Shown: one piece after another, positions 35,578 to 44,335 of the stretch | Layout of the letters: each line of letters opens with the position of its first letter | Numbering within the stretch: the first letter of the stretch is position 1 | DNA from: Mameliella sp. CS4 | GTDB lineage: Bacteria; Pseudomonadota; Alphaproteobacteria; Rhodobacterales; Rhodobacteraceae | Direction of reading: 5' to 3' | Assembly: GCF_019392335.1 (NCBI RefSeq) | Contig: NZ_JAHXRQ010000010.1 | Location: 1 to 64,000 of the forward strand | Length of the DNA: 64,000 nucleotides | Notes under the pieces: generated by a model | What the model was told of the DNA's origin: nothing | Seen by the model: only the letters and a program-made list of their open reading frames with translations | The model's database searches: none | Translations under genes and position numbers: made by a program

Positions 35578-37869
35578 CTACCCGCATTTCGAATGGCCAC
35601 AGGAGGCACAGGTCATGCAGCCTTCGACCATGCGCATGTCGTATTGCCCGCAGTTGGGGCACGCCGGGCCGCGGGGCTGGTCGAGGTTCACAACCTGGGC
35701 TGTCGGGTCGCTCTTCAGGCCCATGCCTTCGCCTTCCAGGAAGCCGGTCGCGATCAAATGGCGCTCGATGACGCCACCGATGGCCGCCAGGATCGAAGGA
35801 ATATACTTTCCCTGAACCCAGGCACCGCCGCGCGGGTCGAAGACGGCCTTCAGCTCCTCGACGACAAAGCTCACGTCGCCGCCGCGCCGGAACACTGCCG
35901 ATATCATCCGGGTCAGGGCCACGGTCCAGGCAAAATGCTCCATGTTCTTGGAGTTTATGAAGACCTCGAAGGGTCGCCGGTGTCCGCCCACGATAATATC
36001 GTTGATCGTCAGGTAGATGGCGTGCTCGCTGTCGGGCCATTTCAGCTTGTAGGTCGCGCCTTCCAATGTCTGGGGGCGGTCCAGCGGTTCGGACATGTAG
36101 ACCACCTCGGCGCCCTGCGCGCCTTCGCCCCGGGCCTGGTCCGGGGCTTCGCCGGGGGCCACGTCCTCGACTTCTGACACGCTCAGAACCGACCCTGTCA
36201 CATCGTTTGGACGGTAGGTCGTGCAACCCTTGCAGCCGGTCTCGTAGGCCTGCAGGTAGACGTCCTTGAAGTCCTCGAAGGAGATGTCCTCGGGGCAGTT
36301 GATGGTCTTGGAAATCGACGAGTCGACCCATTTCTGGGCCGCGGCCTGCATGCGGACATGGTCAAGCGGGGCCAGGGTCTGGGCGTTGACAAAATACTCG
36401 GGCAGGGCCGCGTCGGTGCCAAAGGTCTCCCGGTACATCTGCACCGCGTAGTCGACGACCTCTTCCTCGGTCCGGGTTCCGTCCTTTTGCAGCACCTTGC
36501 GGGTGTAGGCATAGGCAAAGACCGGCTCGATCCCCGAAGAGACATTCCCGGCATAAAGCGAGATCGTCCCGGTGGGCGCAATCGACGTGACCAGGGCATT
36601 GCGGATCCCGTGTTGGCGGATGGCGTTGCGCACGTCCTCGTCCATGCCCAGCATCGTGCCGCTGGCCAGGTAGGCGTCGGCGTCAAAGAGCGGGAAGGCG
36701 CCTTTTTCCTTCGCCAATTGCACCGAGGCCCGGTATGCGGCGCGGGCGATCCGGTGCAACCAGCGTTCGGTCTGGCGCGCCGCTTCCTCAGTGCCGTAGC
36801 GCAGTCGGACCATCAGCAGCGCATCCGCCAGGCCAGTCACGCCCAGCCCGATGCGGCGTTTGTTCAAGGCCTCCTGGCGCTGCTCCTCCAGCGGAAAGCG
36901 CGAGGCATCGACGACGTTGTCCATCATCCGGACGGCTGTGGAGACCAGCTCGTCCAGCGCGTGTTCGTCAAGGTGCGCGTCGCCGGTAAAGGGATCGTTG
37001 ACCAGACGGGCCAGGTTGACCGACCCCAGCAGGCAGGCGCCATAGGGGGGCAGGGGCTGCTCGCCGCAAGGGTTGGTGGCGGCGATGGTTTCGCAATAGC
37101 TGAGGTTGTTGGCCTGGTTGATCCGGTCGATAAAGATCACGCCCGGTTCGGCGTAGTCATAGGTGGCGCGCATGATCCGGTTCCACAGGTCGCGGGCGGG
37201 CAGGGTGTGATAGACCACGCCGTCAAAGACCAGTTCCCAGGGACCGTCCGCCTTGACCGCCTCCATGAAGGCATCCGTGACCAGGACCGAGAGGTTGAAC
37301 ATGCGCAGGCGCGCGCTGTCGGCCTTGGCGCCGATGAAATCCTCGATGTCCGGGTGATCGCAGCGCATGGTCGCCATCATCGCCCCTCGGCGCGAGCCGG
37401 CGGACATGATCGTGCGGCACATGGCGTCCCAGACATCCATGAAGCTGAGCGGCCCGGAGGCATCGGCCGCCACACCTGTCACGGGCGCCCCCTTTGGCCG
37501 GATGGTCGAGAAATCGTAACCGATGCCGCCGCCCTGCTGCATGGTCAGTGCCGCCTCGCGCAACTGGTCGAAAATACCGCCCATGTTGTCGGGGATCGTG
37601 CCCATGACGAAACAGTTGAACAGGGTCACGCTGCGGTCGGTGCCGGCCCCGGCCGTGATCCGGCCTGCGGGCAGGTATTTGAAATCCTCAAGTGCCTCGT
37701 AGAACCGCTCTTCCCAGTGGGCCGGGTCCATTTCGACCTTGGCCAGCGCCCGGGCGATCCGGCGCCAGCTGTCCTCGACACTGAGGTCCAGTGGCGTGCC
37801 GTCCGCCTGTTTCAGGCGGTACTTCATGTCCCAGATCTGTTCGGCAATGGGGGCGGCAAAGCGGGTCAT
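35578..37869 (-). CDS. nrdJ: Adenosylcobalamin-dependent ribonucleotide reductase, class II
   Basis: A 763-residue class II reductase that makes deoxynucleotides without oxygen dependence. It has the loop FNCFVMGTIPDN (substrate Cys), the radical-site region around NPCGEQPLPPYGACLLGSVNLARL, and the finger SIAPTGTISL. The C terminus has a zinc-ribbon, CPNCGQ...CASCGHSKCG, typical of long NrdJ and related to re-reduction. The start at 37869 (MTRFAAPIAEQIW) is preferred. I found no cobalamin riboswitch in the 135-base upstream gap. Confidence 0.95.
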   Translation of the reverse strand: MTRFAAPIAEQIWDMKYRLKQADGTPLDLSVEDSWRRIARALAKVEMDPAHWEERFYEALEDFKYLPAGRITAGAGTDRSVTLFNCFVMGTIPDNMGGIFDQLREAALTMQQGGGIGYDFSTIRPKGAPVTGVAADASGPLSFMDVWDAMCRTIMSAGSRRGAMMATMRCDHPDIEDFIGAKADSARLRMFNLSVLVTDAFMEAVKADGPWELVFDGVVYHTLPARDLWNRIMRATYDYAEPGVIFIDRINQANNLSYCETIAATNPCGEQPLPPYGACLLGSVNLARLVNDPFTGDAHLDEHALDELVSTAVRMMDNVVDASRFPLEEQRQEALNKRRIGLGVTGLADALLMVRLRYGTEEAARQTERWLHRIARAAYRASVQLAKEKGAFPLFDADAYLASGTMLGMDEDVRNAIRQHGIRNALVTSIAPTGTISLYAGNVSSGIEPVFAYAYTRKVLQKDGTRTEEEVVDYAVQMYRETFGTDAALPEYFVNAQTLAPLDHVRMQAAAQKWVDSSISKTINCPEDISFEDFKDVYLQAYETGCKGCTTYRPNDVTGSVLSVSEVEDVAPGEAPDQARGEGAQGAEVVYMSEPLDRPQTLEGATYKLKWPDSEHAIYLTINDIIVGGHRRPFEVFINSKNMEHFAWTVALTRMISAVFRRGGDVSFVVEELKAVFDPRGGAWVQGKYIPSILAAIGGVIERHLIATGFLEGEGMGLKSDPTAQVVNLDQPRGPACPNCGQYDMRMVEGCMTCASCGHSKCG

Positions 37870-38005
37870 GGCGATTCCCTCTGTTGGCAGGCTGAATAAT
37901 GTAGCCGCAACCTGGGATTTCCACAACAGATTGACAGCCTCGCCGGCATGTCCCCCAGATCATGCGCCGAATGCAAGTGGTTTGCCTCGGCGCATGTCCC
38001 GCTGT

Positions 38006-38275
38006 TCAGAAAAAGAACTCGTCTCCGGGCACATAGTCTTCGATGTTCTGCCCATCGGGCCGGTCCTCCGGATCGTCCGCGAGCTTGCGGCGCGTGGCCG
38101 CCTGTACCGCCTCGCGTGCGGCGCCCAGGTGGTCGAACGCGGCTTCCTGGACGATGCGATCCGTCAGCTGGTCAAAGGTCCGGTGCACCGCGTGGTCATT
38201 GGCGATGAAGGGGCCGTTGTCCTGGCTGAAAAAGCGAAATCCGATGTCGTCGATGACAAGAGCGTCTTCGGGCAT
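38006..38275 (-). CDS. Small conserved-looking hypothetical protein
   Basis: About 89 residues, acidic, ending in GDEFFF. MPEDALVIDDIGFRFFSQDNGPFIANDHAVHRTFDQL suggests a folded cytosolic domain, but I do not recognise a family. It lies 136 bases upstream of nrdJ on the same strand, so could share a transcript. The ATG at 38275 follows an AG-rich stretch. Confidence 0.55.
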   Translation of the reverse strand: MPEDALVIDDIGFRFFSQDNGPFIANDHAVHRTFDQLTDRIVQEAAFDHLGAAREAVQAATRRKLADDPEDRPDGQNIEDYVPGDEFFF

Positions 38276-38405
38276 GGGTCTGGTCTCCTGGAATATCGCC
38301 CCGAACCGAGGGGCGGGAACACTGGTCAAGCACATCTCAGGGCTGCACCGGTGTCAGCGGTGTATCTGCCAGTATCCCCCATGCGCCAAGCCTTGGGCAG
38401 TCAGG

Positions 38406-39290
38406 TTAACCTTGCCACTGGTCAGGCAGGAAACCGCCGAACCGCGCGCGGCAAAAGGCGTATTGCGGGGCCAGCGCCGCGGTAAAGGCCTTGCGCGCCT
38501 CCCCGGGCAGGGCGGTCCCGACGCTGGTCGCGTTCCGGCGCAGCCGGGGCCCAGCTGGCCGCCATGAAACACCCAGAAAGTCGCAGAGCCGGGGCAGGGC
38601 ATCGCCCTCGGCAAGATCCTCGTAGAAGAGGAACAGCAAGTCCTCGGGCGCGAAACAGTCGTCCAGCGCCGTGACGGTGGCCTGATAGTCGCCCCGTGCC
38701 ATGATCGCCGGGGCGGCAAGGGCGTCGGCCCAGGCCTGTGTCGCGTCCTCGGTCAGGCCCTGCTGCTGCATGTGCCGCAACTGTGACCAGAGCCGCGCGA
38801 CCGGGTCACGCATGACGAACAGCAGTTTCAGCCGGACGCCCTGCGTGGCGCAAAAGGCCCGCATGTGGGCAAAGCCTGCCGTCCCCAGGACAGAGTAGGC
38901 CGGGGTGACATCGCAAATCACCCGTGTCTGCGGGGTGCTGATCCGGGCCATGTGGCCGAAATAGGCGTTGTCGTCATAGATCATCTGCACCCGGTCCAGC
39001 GCCGCCTGGATCATGGGTGAGGAGGTCAGGTGCTCTGCCGGGTGACCCTCTTGCGACAGGAGCAGCGTCAATCGACGGATGGCCAGAAGGTCCATGTCAC
39101 TTAGGGCGTTTTCGGGAAAATTCCGGCTGAAGAAGTGCAATTCCTTGAGCGGGGAGGGCGTCACGCCCTCCAGTTCGCCCATGTAGGCGTGCAGCCAGCT
39201 TGTCGCGCACTTCATGGCACCGACGCAGACCAGCAGTGTCTTGCCGTCCAGTTCGGGGTAGTGTCGGATATGCGAAAGCTCCGTTGCCAT
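38406..39290 (-). CDS. Sulfotransferase family protein
   Basis: A 294-residue protein with both PAPS-binding motifs: 5'-phosphosulfate loop GAMKCATSWLHAYM at about residue 24, and 3'-phosphate motif FVMRDPVARLWSQLRHM at about residue 157. It would transfer sulfate from PAPS to a sugar, lipid or small-molecule acceptor, which cannot be read. It is monocistronic and divergent from sitA. Confidence 0.82.
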   Translation of the reverse strand: MATELSHIRHYPELDGKTLLVCVGAMKCATSWLHAYMGELEGVTPSPLKELHFFSRNFPENALSDMDLLAIRRLTLLLSQEGHPAEHLTSSPMIQAALDRVQMIYDDNAYFGHMARISTPQTRVICDVTPAYSVLGTAGFAHMRAFCATQGVRLKLLFVMRDPVARLWSQLRHMQQQGLTEDATQAWADALAAPAIMARGDYQATVTALDDCFAPEDLLFLFYEDLAEGDALPRLCDFLGVSWRPAGPRLRRNATSVGTALPGEARKAFTAALAPQYAFCRARFGGFLPDQWQG

Positions 39291-39447
39291 GCGCCCCTCC
39301 TGCGGGTTCGGAACAGGGCGTCAGGCTGACACGGGGGCGGGCACCGCTCAAGCCTGCAGACGCCTTTCATAGCCTATGCCATCAACATCGGACTTGCTGA
39401 AAAACCGGGCGTTCTTGTCTCCTGTCACAGGATTTCAGCGTCCCTAG

Positions 39448-39499
39448 TTGCGAATAATTCTCACTTTCATTGACTCTTGCGAATTAGTCGCACTATATC
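39448..39499 (+). promoter_or_regulatory. sitABCD promoter with two Fur/Mur-like boxes
   Basis: Two half-palindromes match a 7-1-7 Fur-type layout: TGCGAAT-A-ATTCTCA (39,449-39,463) and TGCGAAT-T-AGTCGCA (39,478-39,492). The second lies in the spacer of a promoter with TTGACT (39,470-39,475) and TATATC (39,494-39,499, 18-base spacer). Binding there by a metal-loaded Fur/Mur repressor would shut off the importer when manganese is sufficient. The repressor is not encoded in the window, and its identity (Mur, Fur or another) is inference. Confidence 0.65.
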
Positions 39500-39557
39500 T
39501 CGCATGTAGACAGCCCGGGTGGACGCATGGCCGGGGACCGTATCGAGGAGGTACACA

Positions 39558-40517
39558 GTGACTTTGACCAAGCGAGAGCTTCTTGCCGGACTGGCGACCT
39601 TGCCGCTGGCCCTGTCGGCCACGGGTGTGGCGGCGCAGGGTGTGGCAACTGTCGTGGCGACCACCGGTATGATTGCCGATGCCGCGCGGCAGGTTGGGGG
39701 CGATCTTGTCGAGGTCCGTGGCCTGATGGGGCCGGGTGTCGATCCGCACAGCTATCGCCAGACCCGCAGCGACATCGTGGCGATGGCGCGCGCGGATGTC
39801 GTGCTCTGGCACGGTCTCTACCTCGAGGCGCAGATGGAAGAGTTCCTGCAGGATCTGGGCGAGCGCGGCACCACCTATGCTGTGGCCGAGACTCTGCCTC
39901 GTGACCTGCTGTTGGGCCATGATGATTACGAGGACAAGTTCGATCCGCACGTCTGGATGGTGCCGGATCTGTGGAAACACGTCGTGGAAAACGTGCGCGA
40001 CGCGCTGAGCGCCGCGCGTCCCGACAGTGCCGAGGTCTTTGCCGCCAACGCCGCCGCGCATCTGGCAGAGCTGGACGAGCTGTCCACCTATGCCGCCGGT
40101 ATCCTTGCCAGCGTCCCCGAGGAAAGCCGCGTGCTGGTAACGGCGCATGACGCCTTCAACTATTTCGGGCAGGCCTACGGGTTCGAGGTCATGGGCATCC
40201 AGGGCATCTCGACCGAATCCGAGGCCGGGCTGCGCCGGATCGCCGATCTCGTGGATGTTCTGGTGGATCGCCAGATCGGCGCGGTCTTTGTCGAAAGCTC
40301 GGTCTCCGACCGCAATATCCGCGCGCTGATCGAAGGCGCCGCCGCCAAGGGGCACAAGGTTGTCATCGGGGGCGAGCTGTTCTCGGACGCGATGGGAGAG
40401 CCGGGGACCTACGTCGGCACCTATATCGGGATGCTCGACCACAATGCGACCACCATTGCCGGCGCCCTGGGCGGTGACGTGCCGCAGGACGGCATGAAAG
40501 GACTGTTGAACGGATGA
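39558..40517 (+). CDS. sitA: Manganese/iron ABC transporter substrate-binding protein
   Basis: A 319-residue cluster A-I (TroA/PsaA-like) binding protein with an N-terminal signal peptide (KRELLAGLATLPLALSATGVAAQ). Ligand residues are visible in order: His in DPHSY, His in DPHVW, Glu in FVESS and Asp in MLDHN. This His-His-Glu-Asp set favours Mn(II) over Zn(II), where a third His and a His-rich loop are usual. The GTG start at 39558 follows GAGGAGG. First gene of the coupled sitABCD operon. Confidence 0.88.
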   Translation: MTLTKRELLAGLATLPLALSATGVAAQGVATVVATTGMIADAARQVGGDLVEVRGLMGPGVDPHSYRQTRSDIVAMARADVVLWHGLYLEAQMEEFLQDLGERGTTYAVAETLPRDLLLGHDDYEDKFDPHVWMVPDLWKHVVENVRDALSAARPDSAEVFAANAAAHLAELDELSTYAAGILASVPEESRVLVTAHDAFNYFGQAYGFEVMGIQGISTESEAGLRRIADLVDVLVDRQIGAVFVESSVSDRNIRALIEGAAAKGHKVVIGGELFSDAMGEPGTYVGTYIGMLDHNATTIAGALGGDVPQDGMKGLLNG

Positions 40518-41329
40518 GCGAACCTTCTGTAACCTTGGCCGCATCCGGCGGACAGGCGGCGGCGCAGGCGCGCCCCGATGCCGCCCTCAGCCTGCGCGGG
40601 CTGACCGTGTCCTACGGTGAGAAACCGGCGGTCTTTTCCGTCGATGCCGCCTTTCCGGCGGGCCAGATGACGGCGATCATCGGGCCGAACGGGGCGGGCA
40701 AGTCCACCTTGCTCAAGGCCGCGCTGGGCGTGATCCCGCGGCTATCGGGCGAGGTCAGCGTCTTTGGCCAGCCGCTCGATGCGGTGCGCGGGCGTATCGC
40801 CTATGTTCCCCAGCGCGCCAGCGTCGACTGGGATTTCCCGACCACGGTGATCGACGTGGTGATGATGGGCCTGTACCGGCAGGTCGGCCTGCTGGGGCGG
40901 CTGACCGGCGCGCTGAAGGCGCGGGCACTGTCCTGTCTTGACCGGGTCGGCATGGCCAGTTTTTCCGATCGCCAGATCGGACAGCTGTCCGGCGGCCAGC
41001 AACAACGGGTCTTTCTGGCCCGTGCGCTGGCTCAGGATGCGGATCTCTACTTGCTGGACGAACCCTTTGCCGGGGTGGATGCCGCGACCGAACGGGCGAT
41101 CATCGACGTGCTTAAATCGCTCAAGGCCGAGGGCAAGGCGGTGGTCTGCGTCCATCACGACCTGGCCACGGTGCGCGACTATTTCGACAATGTCTTCATG
41201 ATCAACGTGCGCCGGATCGCCGAGGGGCCTGTTGCGACCACCTTCAACGGCGAGACGCTGAACGCCACCTATGGCGGGCGGCTTGCCGCCACGCATATCG
41301 ACCAGCTGAATCTGGTGGAGGGGGCGTGA
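40514..41329 (+). CDS. sitB: Manganese/iron ABC transporter ATP-binding protein
   Basis: A 271-residue ATPase. Walker A is GPNGAGKST, the signature LSGGQQQR, and Walker B LYLLDEPF, followed by the switch His in VHHDL. The start overlaps the sitA stop and the stop overlaps the sitC start (GTGA), so translation is coupled. It powers the SitC/SitD permease. Confidence 0.92.
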   Translation: MSEPSVTLAASGGQAAAQARPDAALSLRGLTVSYGEKPAVFSVDAAFPAGQMTAIIGPNGAGKSTLLKAALGVIPRLSGEVSVFGQPLDAVRGRIAYVPQRASVDWDFPTTVIDVVMMGLYRQVGLLGRLTGALKARALSCLDRVGMASFSDRQIGQLSGGQQQRVFLARALAQDADLYLLDEPFAGVDAATERAIIDVLKSLKAEGKAVVCVHHDLATVRDYFDNVFMINVRRIAEGPVATTFNGETLNATYGGRLAATHIDQLNLVEGA

Positions 41330-42543
41330 CACCGTTGATCGAGGCGCTGTTTCTGCAGGCGGGCTACAATGCGGCGCTGGTCGCCGTGGGCGCGGCCTTG
41401 CTGGGCTTCGCGGCGGGGGCCGCCGGGACATTTCTTTTCCTGCGCAAGCGCGCGCTGGTGTCCGATGCCGTCGCCCATGCCACGTTGCCCGGCGTCGGCC
41501 TGGCCTTCATCGCGATGGTCTGGCTGGGCGGAGACGGGCGCAACCTGCTGGGCCTTCTGGCCGGCTCTGCCGTGACCGCCGGGATCGGCCTTCTGGCCGT
41601 GGAATGGGTGACCAGGCGGACGCGGCTGAGCGAGGACGCCGCCATTGGTGCGGTGCTCTCGGTCTTCTTCGGGCTGGGGATCGTCGTTCTGACCGTGATC
41701 CAGACCATGAGTTCCGGCCGCCAGGCGGGACTGGAGAGTTTTCTGCTGGGGTCGACCGCGGGGATGCTGTTCCAGGATGCCATCGTGATTGCCGTGGGCG
41801 GATCGCTGGCGGTTCTGGCGACCTGGGTGATGCGCCGTCCAATGACGCTGGTGGCCTTCGACGCGGAATACGCGGCGGCAAACGGTGTGAACGTGCCGGG
41901 GATCGACCGGCTGATGATGGCGCTGGTCATGGCGGTCACGGTGATCGGGCTCAAGATCGTCGGGCTGATCCTGATTGTCGCAATGCTGATCATCCCGCCG
42001 GTCACAGCACGGTTCTGGACCGAACGCAGCCAGTCGCTGATCTGGTACGCGGGTGGCATTGGCGGTGTGTCGGGCTACCTTGGCGCAGCGCTTTCGGCCT
42101 CGGCGCCGGATCTGCCCACCGGGCCGATCATCGTGCTGGTCGCCGCCGTGTTGTTCCTGCTGTCGCTGTTCCTGGCACCCGCGCGGGGCGTGGCGGCGGC
42201 GGTGTTCCGGCACCGGCGATTCCAGCGCAAGGTGCACCGGCGGCAAGGGCTGCTGGCGCTGGCGCGGCAGGAGCCGATCCACGACGAGCTGACCCTGCGG
42301 GTCCTGCGGAGCGAGGGGCTGATCCGTGCCGATGGCGTGGCCACGGAAACCGGGCGCGCACAGGCGGCCAAGATCGCCCGTGACGAGCGCCGCTGGGACG
42401 TGGCGCGCGAAATCCACCAGGACACCGGGCTGACTGGTCGGTACGACGGGCTGACTCCGATTGAAGAGATCTTTGCCCCCGACGAGATTGCCGAGTTCGA
42501 CCGCCGCATCGGAGGTCCGCGTGCCATAGGGGAGGGGCTGTGA
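41326..42543 (+). CDS. sitC: Manganese/iron ABC transporter permease fused to a DtxR-like C-terminal domain
   Basis: A 405-residue protein. Residues 1 to about 285 are a cluster A-I permease with about eight to nine transmembrane segments. The last 110 or so residues are soluble and charged, and include RVLRSEGLIRADGVATETGRAQAAKIARDERRWDVAREIHQ and LTPIEEIFAPDEIAEFDRRIGG, a winged-helix plus dimerisation layout like DtxR/MntR-type regulators. The extension may sense cytosolic metal and gate the permease. GTG start at 41326. Confidence 0.82.
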   Translation: MTPLIEALFLQAGYNAALVAVGAALLGFAAGAAGTFLFLRKRALVSDAVAHATLPGVGLAFIAMVWLGGDGRNLLGLLAGSAVTAGIGLLAVEWVTRRTRLSEDAAIGAVLSVFFGLGIVVLTVIQTMSSGRQAGLESFLLGSTAGMLFQDAIVIAVGGSLAVLATWVMRRPMTLVAFDAEYAAANGVNVPGIDRLMMALVMAVTVIGLKIVGLILIVAMLIIPPVTARFWTERSQSLIWYAGGIGGVSGYLGAALSASAPDLPTGPIIVLVAAVLFLLSLFLAPARGVAAAVFRHRRFQRKVHRRQGLLALARQEPIHDELTLRVLRSEGLIRADGVATETGRAQAAKIARDERRWDVAREIHQDTGLTGRYDGLTPIEEIFAPDEIAEFDRRIGGPRAIGEGL

Positions 42544-43469
42544 TGGGCAGCGAATTTGTCATGTTCTCGCTGACGCCGATGCTGATCGGCGTGCTGGCCT
42601 CTGTCGCCTGTGCCTTGCCGGGAAACTTCCTGATCCTGCGGCGGCAGGCGCTGATCGGCGATGCCATCAGCCATGTCGTCCTGCCGGGGATCGTGGTGGC
42701 CTTTCTGCTGACTGGCGTCGTGGCCGCGATTCCGATGCTGCTGGGCGCGGCCGGGGCCGCCGTCGTGGCCGTGGTGCTGATCGAGGCGATCAAACGGCTG
42801 GGCCGGATTGAACCGGGCGCGGCGATGGGTGTGACCTTTACCACGCTTTTCGCGGGCGGGGTGCTGCTGCTGGAACAAAGCGACACCTCCAGCGTCCACC
42901 TGGACGTGGAACACGCGCTGATGGGCAACCTTGAATCGCTGGTCTGGTTGCGTGCGACGGATTGGTCTTCGCTGCTCGACCCCTGGGCCCTGGCCGGTGT
43001 GCCCGAGGAACTGCCGCGCATCGCGGTGGTCTGCGTGGGTGTGATCCTGCTGACGCTGGTCTTCTGGCGCTGGCTGAAGATCTCGACCTTCGACGAGGGC
43101 TTTGCCCAGGCATTGGGCTTGCCGGTGGGTGTGATCGGCATGGGGCTGGTCATCACGGCGGCGGTGGCCGCTGTTGCGGCTTTTGACGCGGTCGGCTCGA
43201 TCATCGTGATCGCCATGTTCATCTGCCCGCCCGCCGCGGCGCGATTGATGACAAACGGGCTTGAACGCCAGGTCTGGTGGTCGGTGCTGTTCGCGGTGCT
43301 CTCTGCGGTGCTGGGGTATGTTCTGGCAGGCTATGGGCCGCTCTGGCTGGGCGGTGACAATGCCGTCAGCGCTGCGGGGATGATTGCCACGGTGTCGGGG
43401 ATGATCCTGGCGCTGGCCTGCGCCTTTGGTCCGCACCGCTCGCGCGTGGGGGCGCGGGCCGAGGCCTGA
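42543..43469 (+). CDS. sitD: Manganese/iron ABC transporter permease
   Basis: A 308-residue integral membrane protein of the same family as SitC, without the soluble extension. Transmembrane segments run from MFSLTPMLIGVLASVACALPG onwards, with LRRQALIGDAISHVVLPGI near the N terminus, a known family segment. The ATG at 42543 overlaps the sitC stop; a GTG three bases earlier is possible. Last gene of the operon; a bidirectional hairpin follows. Confidence 0.88.
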   Translation: MGSEFVMFSLTPMLIGVLASVACALPGNFLILRRQALIGDAISHVVLPGIVVAFLLTGVVAAIPMLLGAAGAAVVAVVLIEAIKRLGRIEPGAAMGVTFTTLFAGGVLLLEQSDTSSVHLDVEHALMGNLESLVWLRATDWSSLLDPWALAGVPEELPRIAVVCVGVILLTLVFWRWLKISTFDEGFAQALGLPVGVIGMGLVITAAVAAVAAFDAVGSIIVIAMFICPPAAARLMTNGLERQVWWSVLFAVLSAVLGYVLAGYGPLWLGGDNAVSAAGMIATVSGMILALACAFGPHRSRVGARAEA

Positions 43470-43474
43470 AACCA

Positions 43475-43501
43475 AAAAACGGCCCGCGCAAGGCGGGCCG
43501 A
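43475..43501 (-). terminator. Terminator of the nepR-ecfG operon
   Basis: On the minus strand, CGGCCCGC-CTTGC-GCGGGCCG is followed by TTTTTT, an excellent intrinsic terminator 24 bases after the ecfG stop. The stem also lies just past the sitD stop on the + strand but lacks a U-tract in that direction. Confidence 0.85.
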
Positions 43502-43524
43502 GTGGCGTGAGCTGACACAGCGGA

Positions 43525-44070
43525 TCAGGCAGCGGGGCGAGACCCTACAACGCCCTGTGTGACGGAATCCGTGATCTCGAGGCTTTCTTCCTCGGACAAC
43601 TCCATCAATTCGGCCAATCGGGCGCGGGCGCGGCCGACGCGGCTCTTGATCGTGCCCACGGCCACGCCGCAGACCTCTGCCGCCTCTTCATAGGCCAGGC
43701 CCTGGGCGCCGATCAGCACCAGCGCTTCACGCTGGGTGTCGGGCAACTGGTCGAAGGCCACCTTGAAATCACGCAGGTTCAGACGTCCATCGTGGTCAGG
43801 CTTGGTCGCAAGGCCCTCGCTCATCGTGCCATCGGCGTCCTCAACCTCACGTTTGCGCTTGCGCCGCAGCGAATAGAACGTGTTGCGCAGGATCGTGAAC
43901 AGCCAGGCGCGCATGTTGGTGCCCTGCTGAAAGCTGTCGATATTCGTCCATGCCTTGACCAGCGTCTCCTGCACCAGGTCGTCCGCCGTGGCAGAGTTCC
44001 GGGTCAGCGACAGCGCAAAGGCGCGCAACGAGCCGATATGATCGGTCAGTTCCTCGCGGGGGTCACGCAT
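43525..44070 (-). CDS. ecfG: General stress response ECF sigma factor EcfG
   Basis: A 181-residue ECF sigma factor. Region 2 covers RNSATADDLVQETLVKAWTNIDSFQQGTNMRAWLFTILRN (-10 recognition), and region 4 DTQREALVLIGAQGLAYEEAAEVCGVAVGTIKSRVGRARARL (-35 recognition). The adjacent nepR and divergent phyR make it EcfG, the alphaproteobacterial general stress sigma factor, released when phosphorylated PhyR captures NepR. Its start overlaps the nepR 3' end by eight bases. It should recognise the GGAAC-N16/17-CGTT promoters mapped nearby. Confidence 0.93.
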   Translation of the reverse strand: MRDPREELTDHIGSLRAFALSLTRNSATADDLVQETLVKAWTNIDSFQQGTNMRAWLFTILRNTFYSLRRKRKREVEDADGTMSEGLATKPDHDGRLNLRDFKVAFDQLPDTQREALVLIGAQGLAYEEAAEVCGVAVGTIKSRVGRARARLAELMELSEEESLEITDSVTQGVVGSRPAA

Positions 44071-44245
44071 CTTGCTGGTCCCCGCTGTTCTTTTTCTCCT
44101 CGGCGGCCTTCAATTGCGCCAGCAGATCGGTGAACCGATCGGGCACAGGCTGTTCAGCCATGTCATCGAAGGCCTGCCTCAAGTTCCTGTCGATTTCCTC
44201 GACGACTCTTGAATTAAGCTGTTTTCGCGTCATGTGTTTTGTCAT
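44063..44245 (-). CDS. nepR: Anti-sigma factor NepR
   Basis: A 60-residue protein (alternative starts: TTG at 44260, ATG at 44233). The core VVEEIDRNLRQAFDDMAEQPVPDRFTDLLAQLK is the two-helix NepR motif, including the conserved PVPDRF segment. NepR holds EcfG inactive until PhyR~P binds it. It precedes and overlaps ecfG, with an EcfG-type promoter 34 bases upstream, so the sigma factor controls its own inhibitor. Confidence 0.9.
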   Translation of the reverse strand: MTKHMTRKQLNSRVVEEIDRNLRQAFDDMAEQPVPDRFTDLLAQLKAAEEKKNSGDQQDA

Positions 44246-44271
44246 CTTTGGATCTCGCAACGCCTCACTAT

Positions 44272-44297
44272 GGAACCAAAACGTTGCAGCATGCGTT
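44272..44297 (+). promoter_or_regulatory. EcfG-type promoter of phyR
   Basis: GGAAC (44,272-44,276), 17 bases, CGTT (44,294-44,297) on the + strand, 38 bases before the phyR ATG. It matches the alphaproteobacterial general stress consensus GGAAC-N16/17-CGTT and overlaps the opposing nepR promoter. Confidence 0.8.
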
Positions 44298-44304
44298 CGG
44301 TTCC
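44280..44304 (-). promoter_or_regulatory. EcfG-type promoter of nepR-ecfG, interleaved with the phyR promoter
   Basis: On the minus strand GGAAC (44,304-44,300), 16 bases, CGTT (44,283-44,280). Its -35 lies downstream of the phyR -10 and the reverse, so the two promoters share one 33-bp segment and their -10 boxes lie inside it. Simultaneous occupation looks sterically difficult. Confidence 0.8.
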
Positions 44305-44335
44305 AAAGGTAGCACTAATAATTGGAGCAACAAGC

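Noticed and set aside
37870..38005. Possible cobalamin riboswitch before the B12-dependent nrdJ
   Set aside because: The gap is only about 136 bases and no B12-box-like sequence or matching stem pattern was seen.
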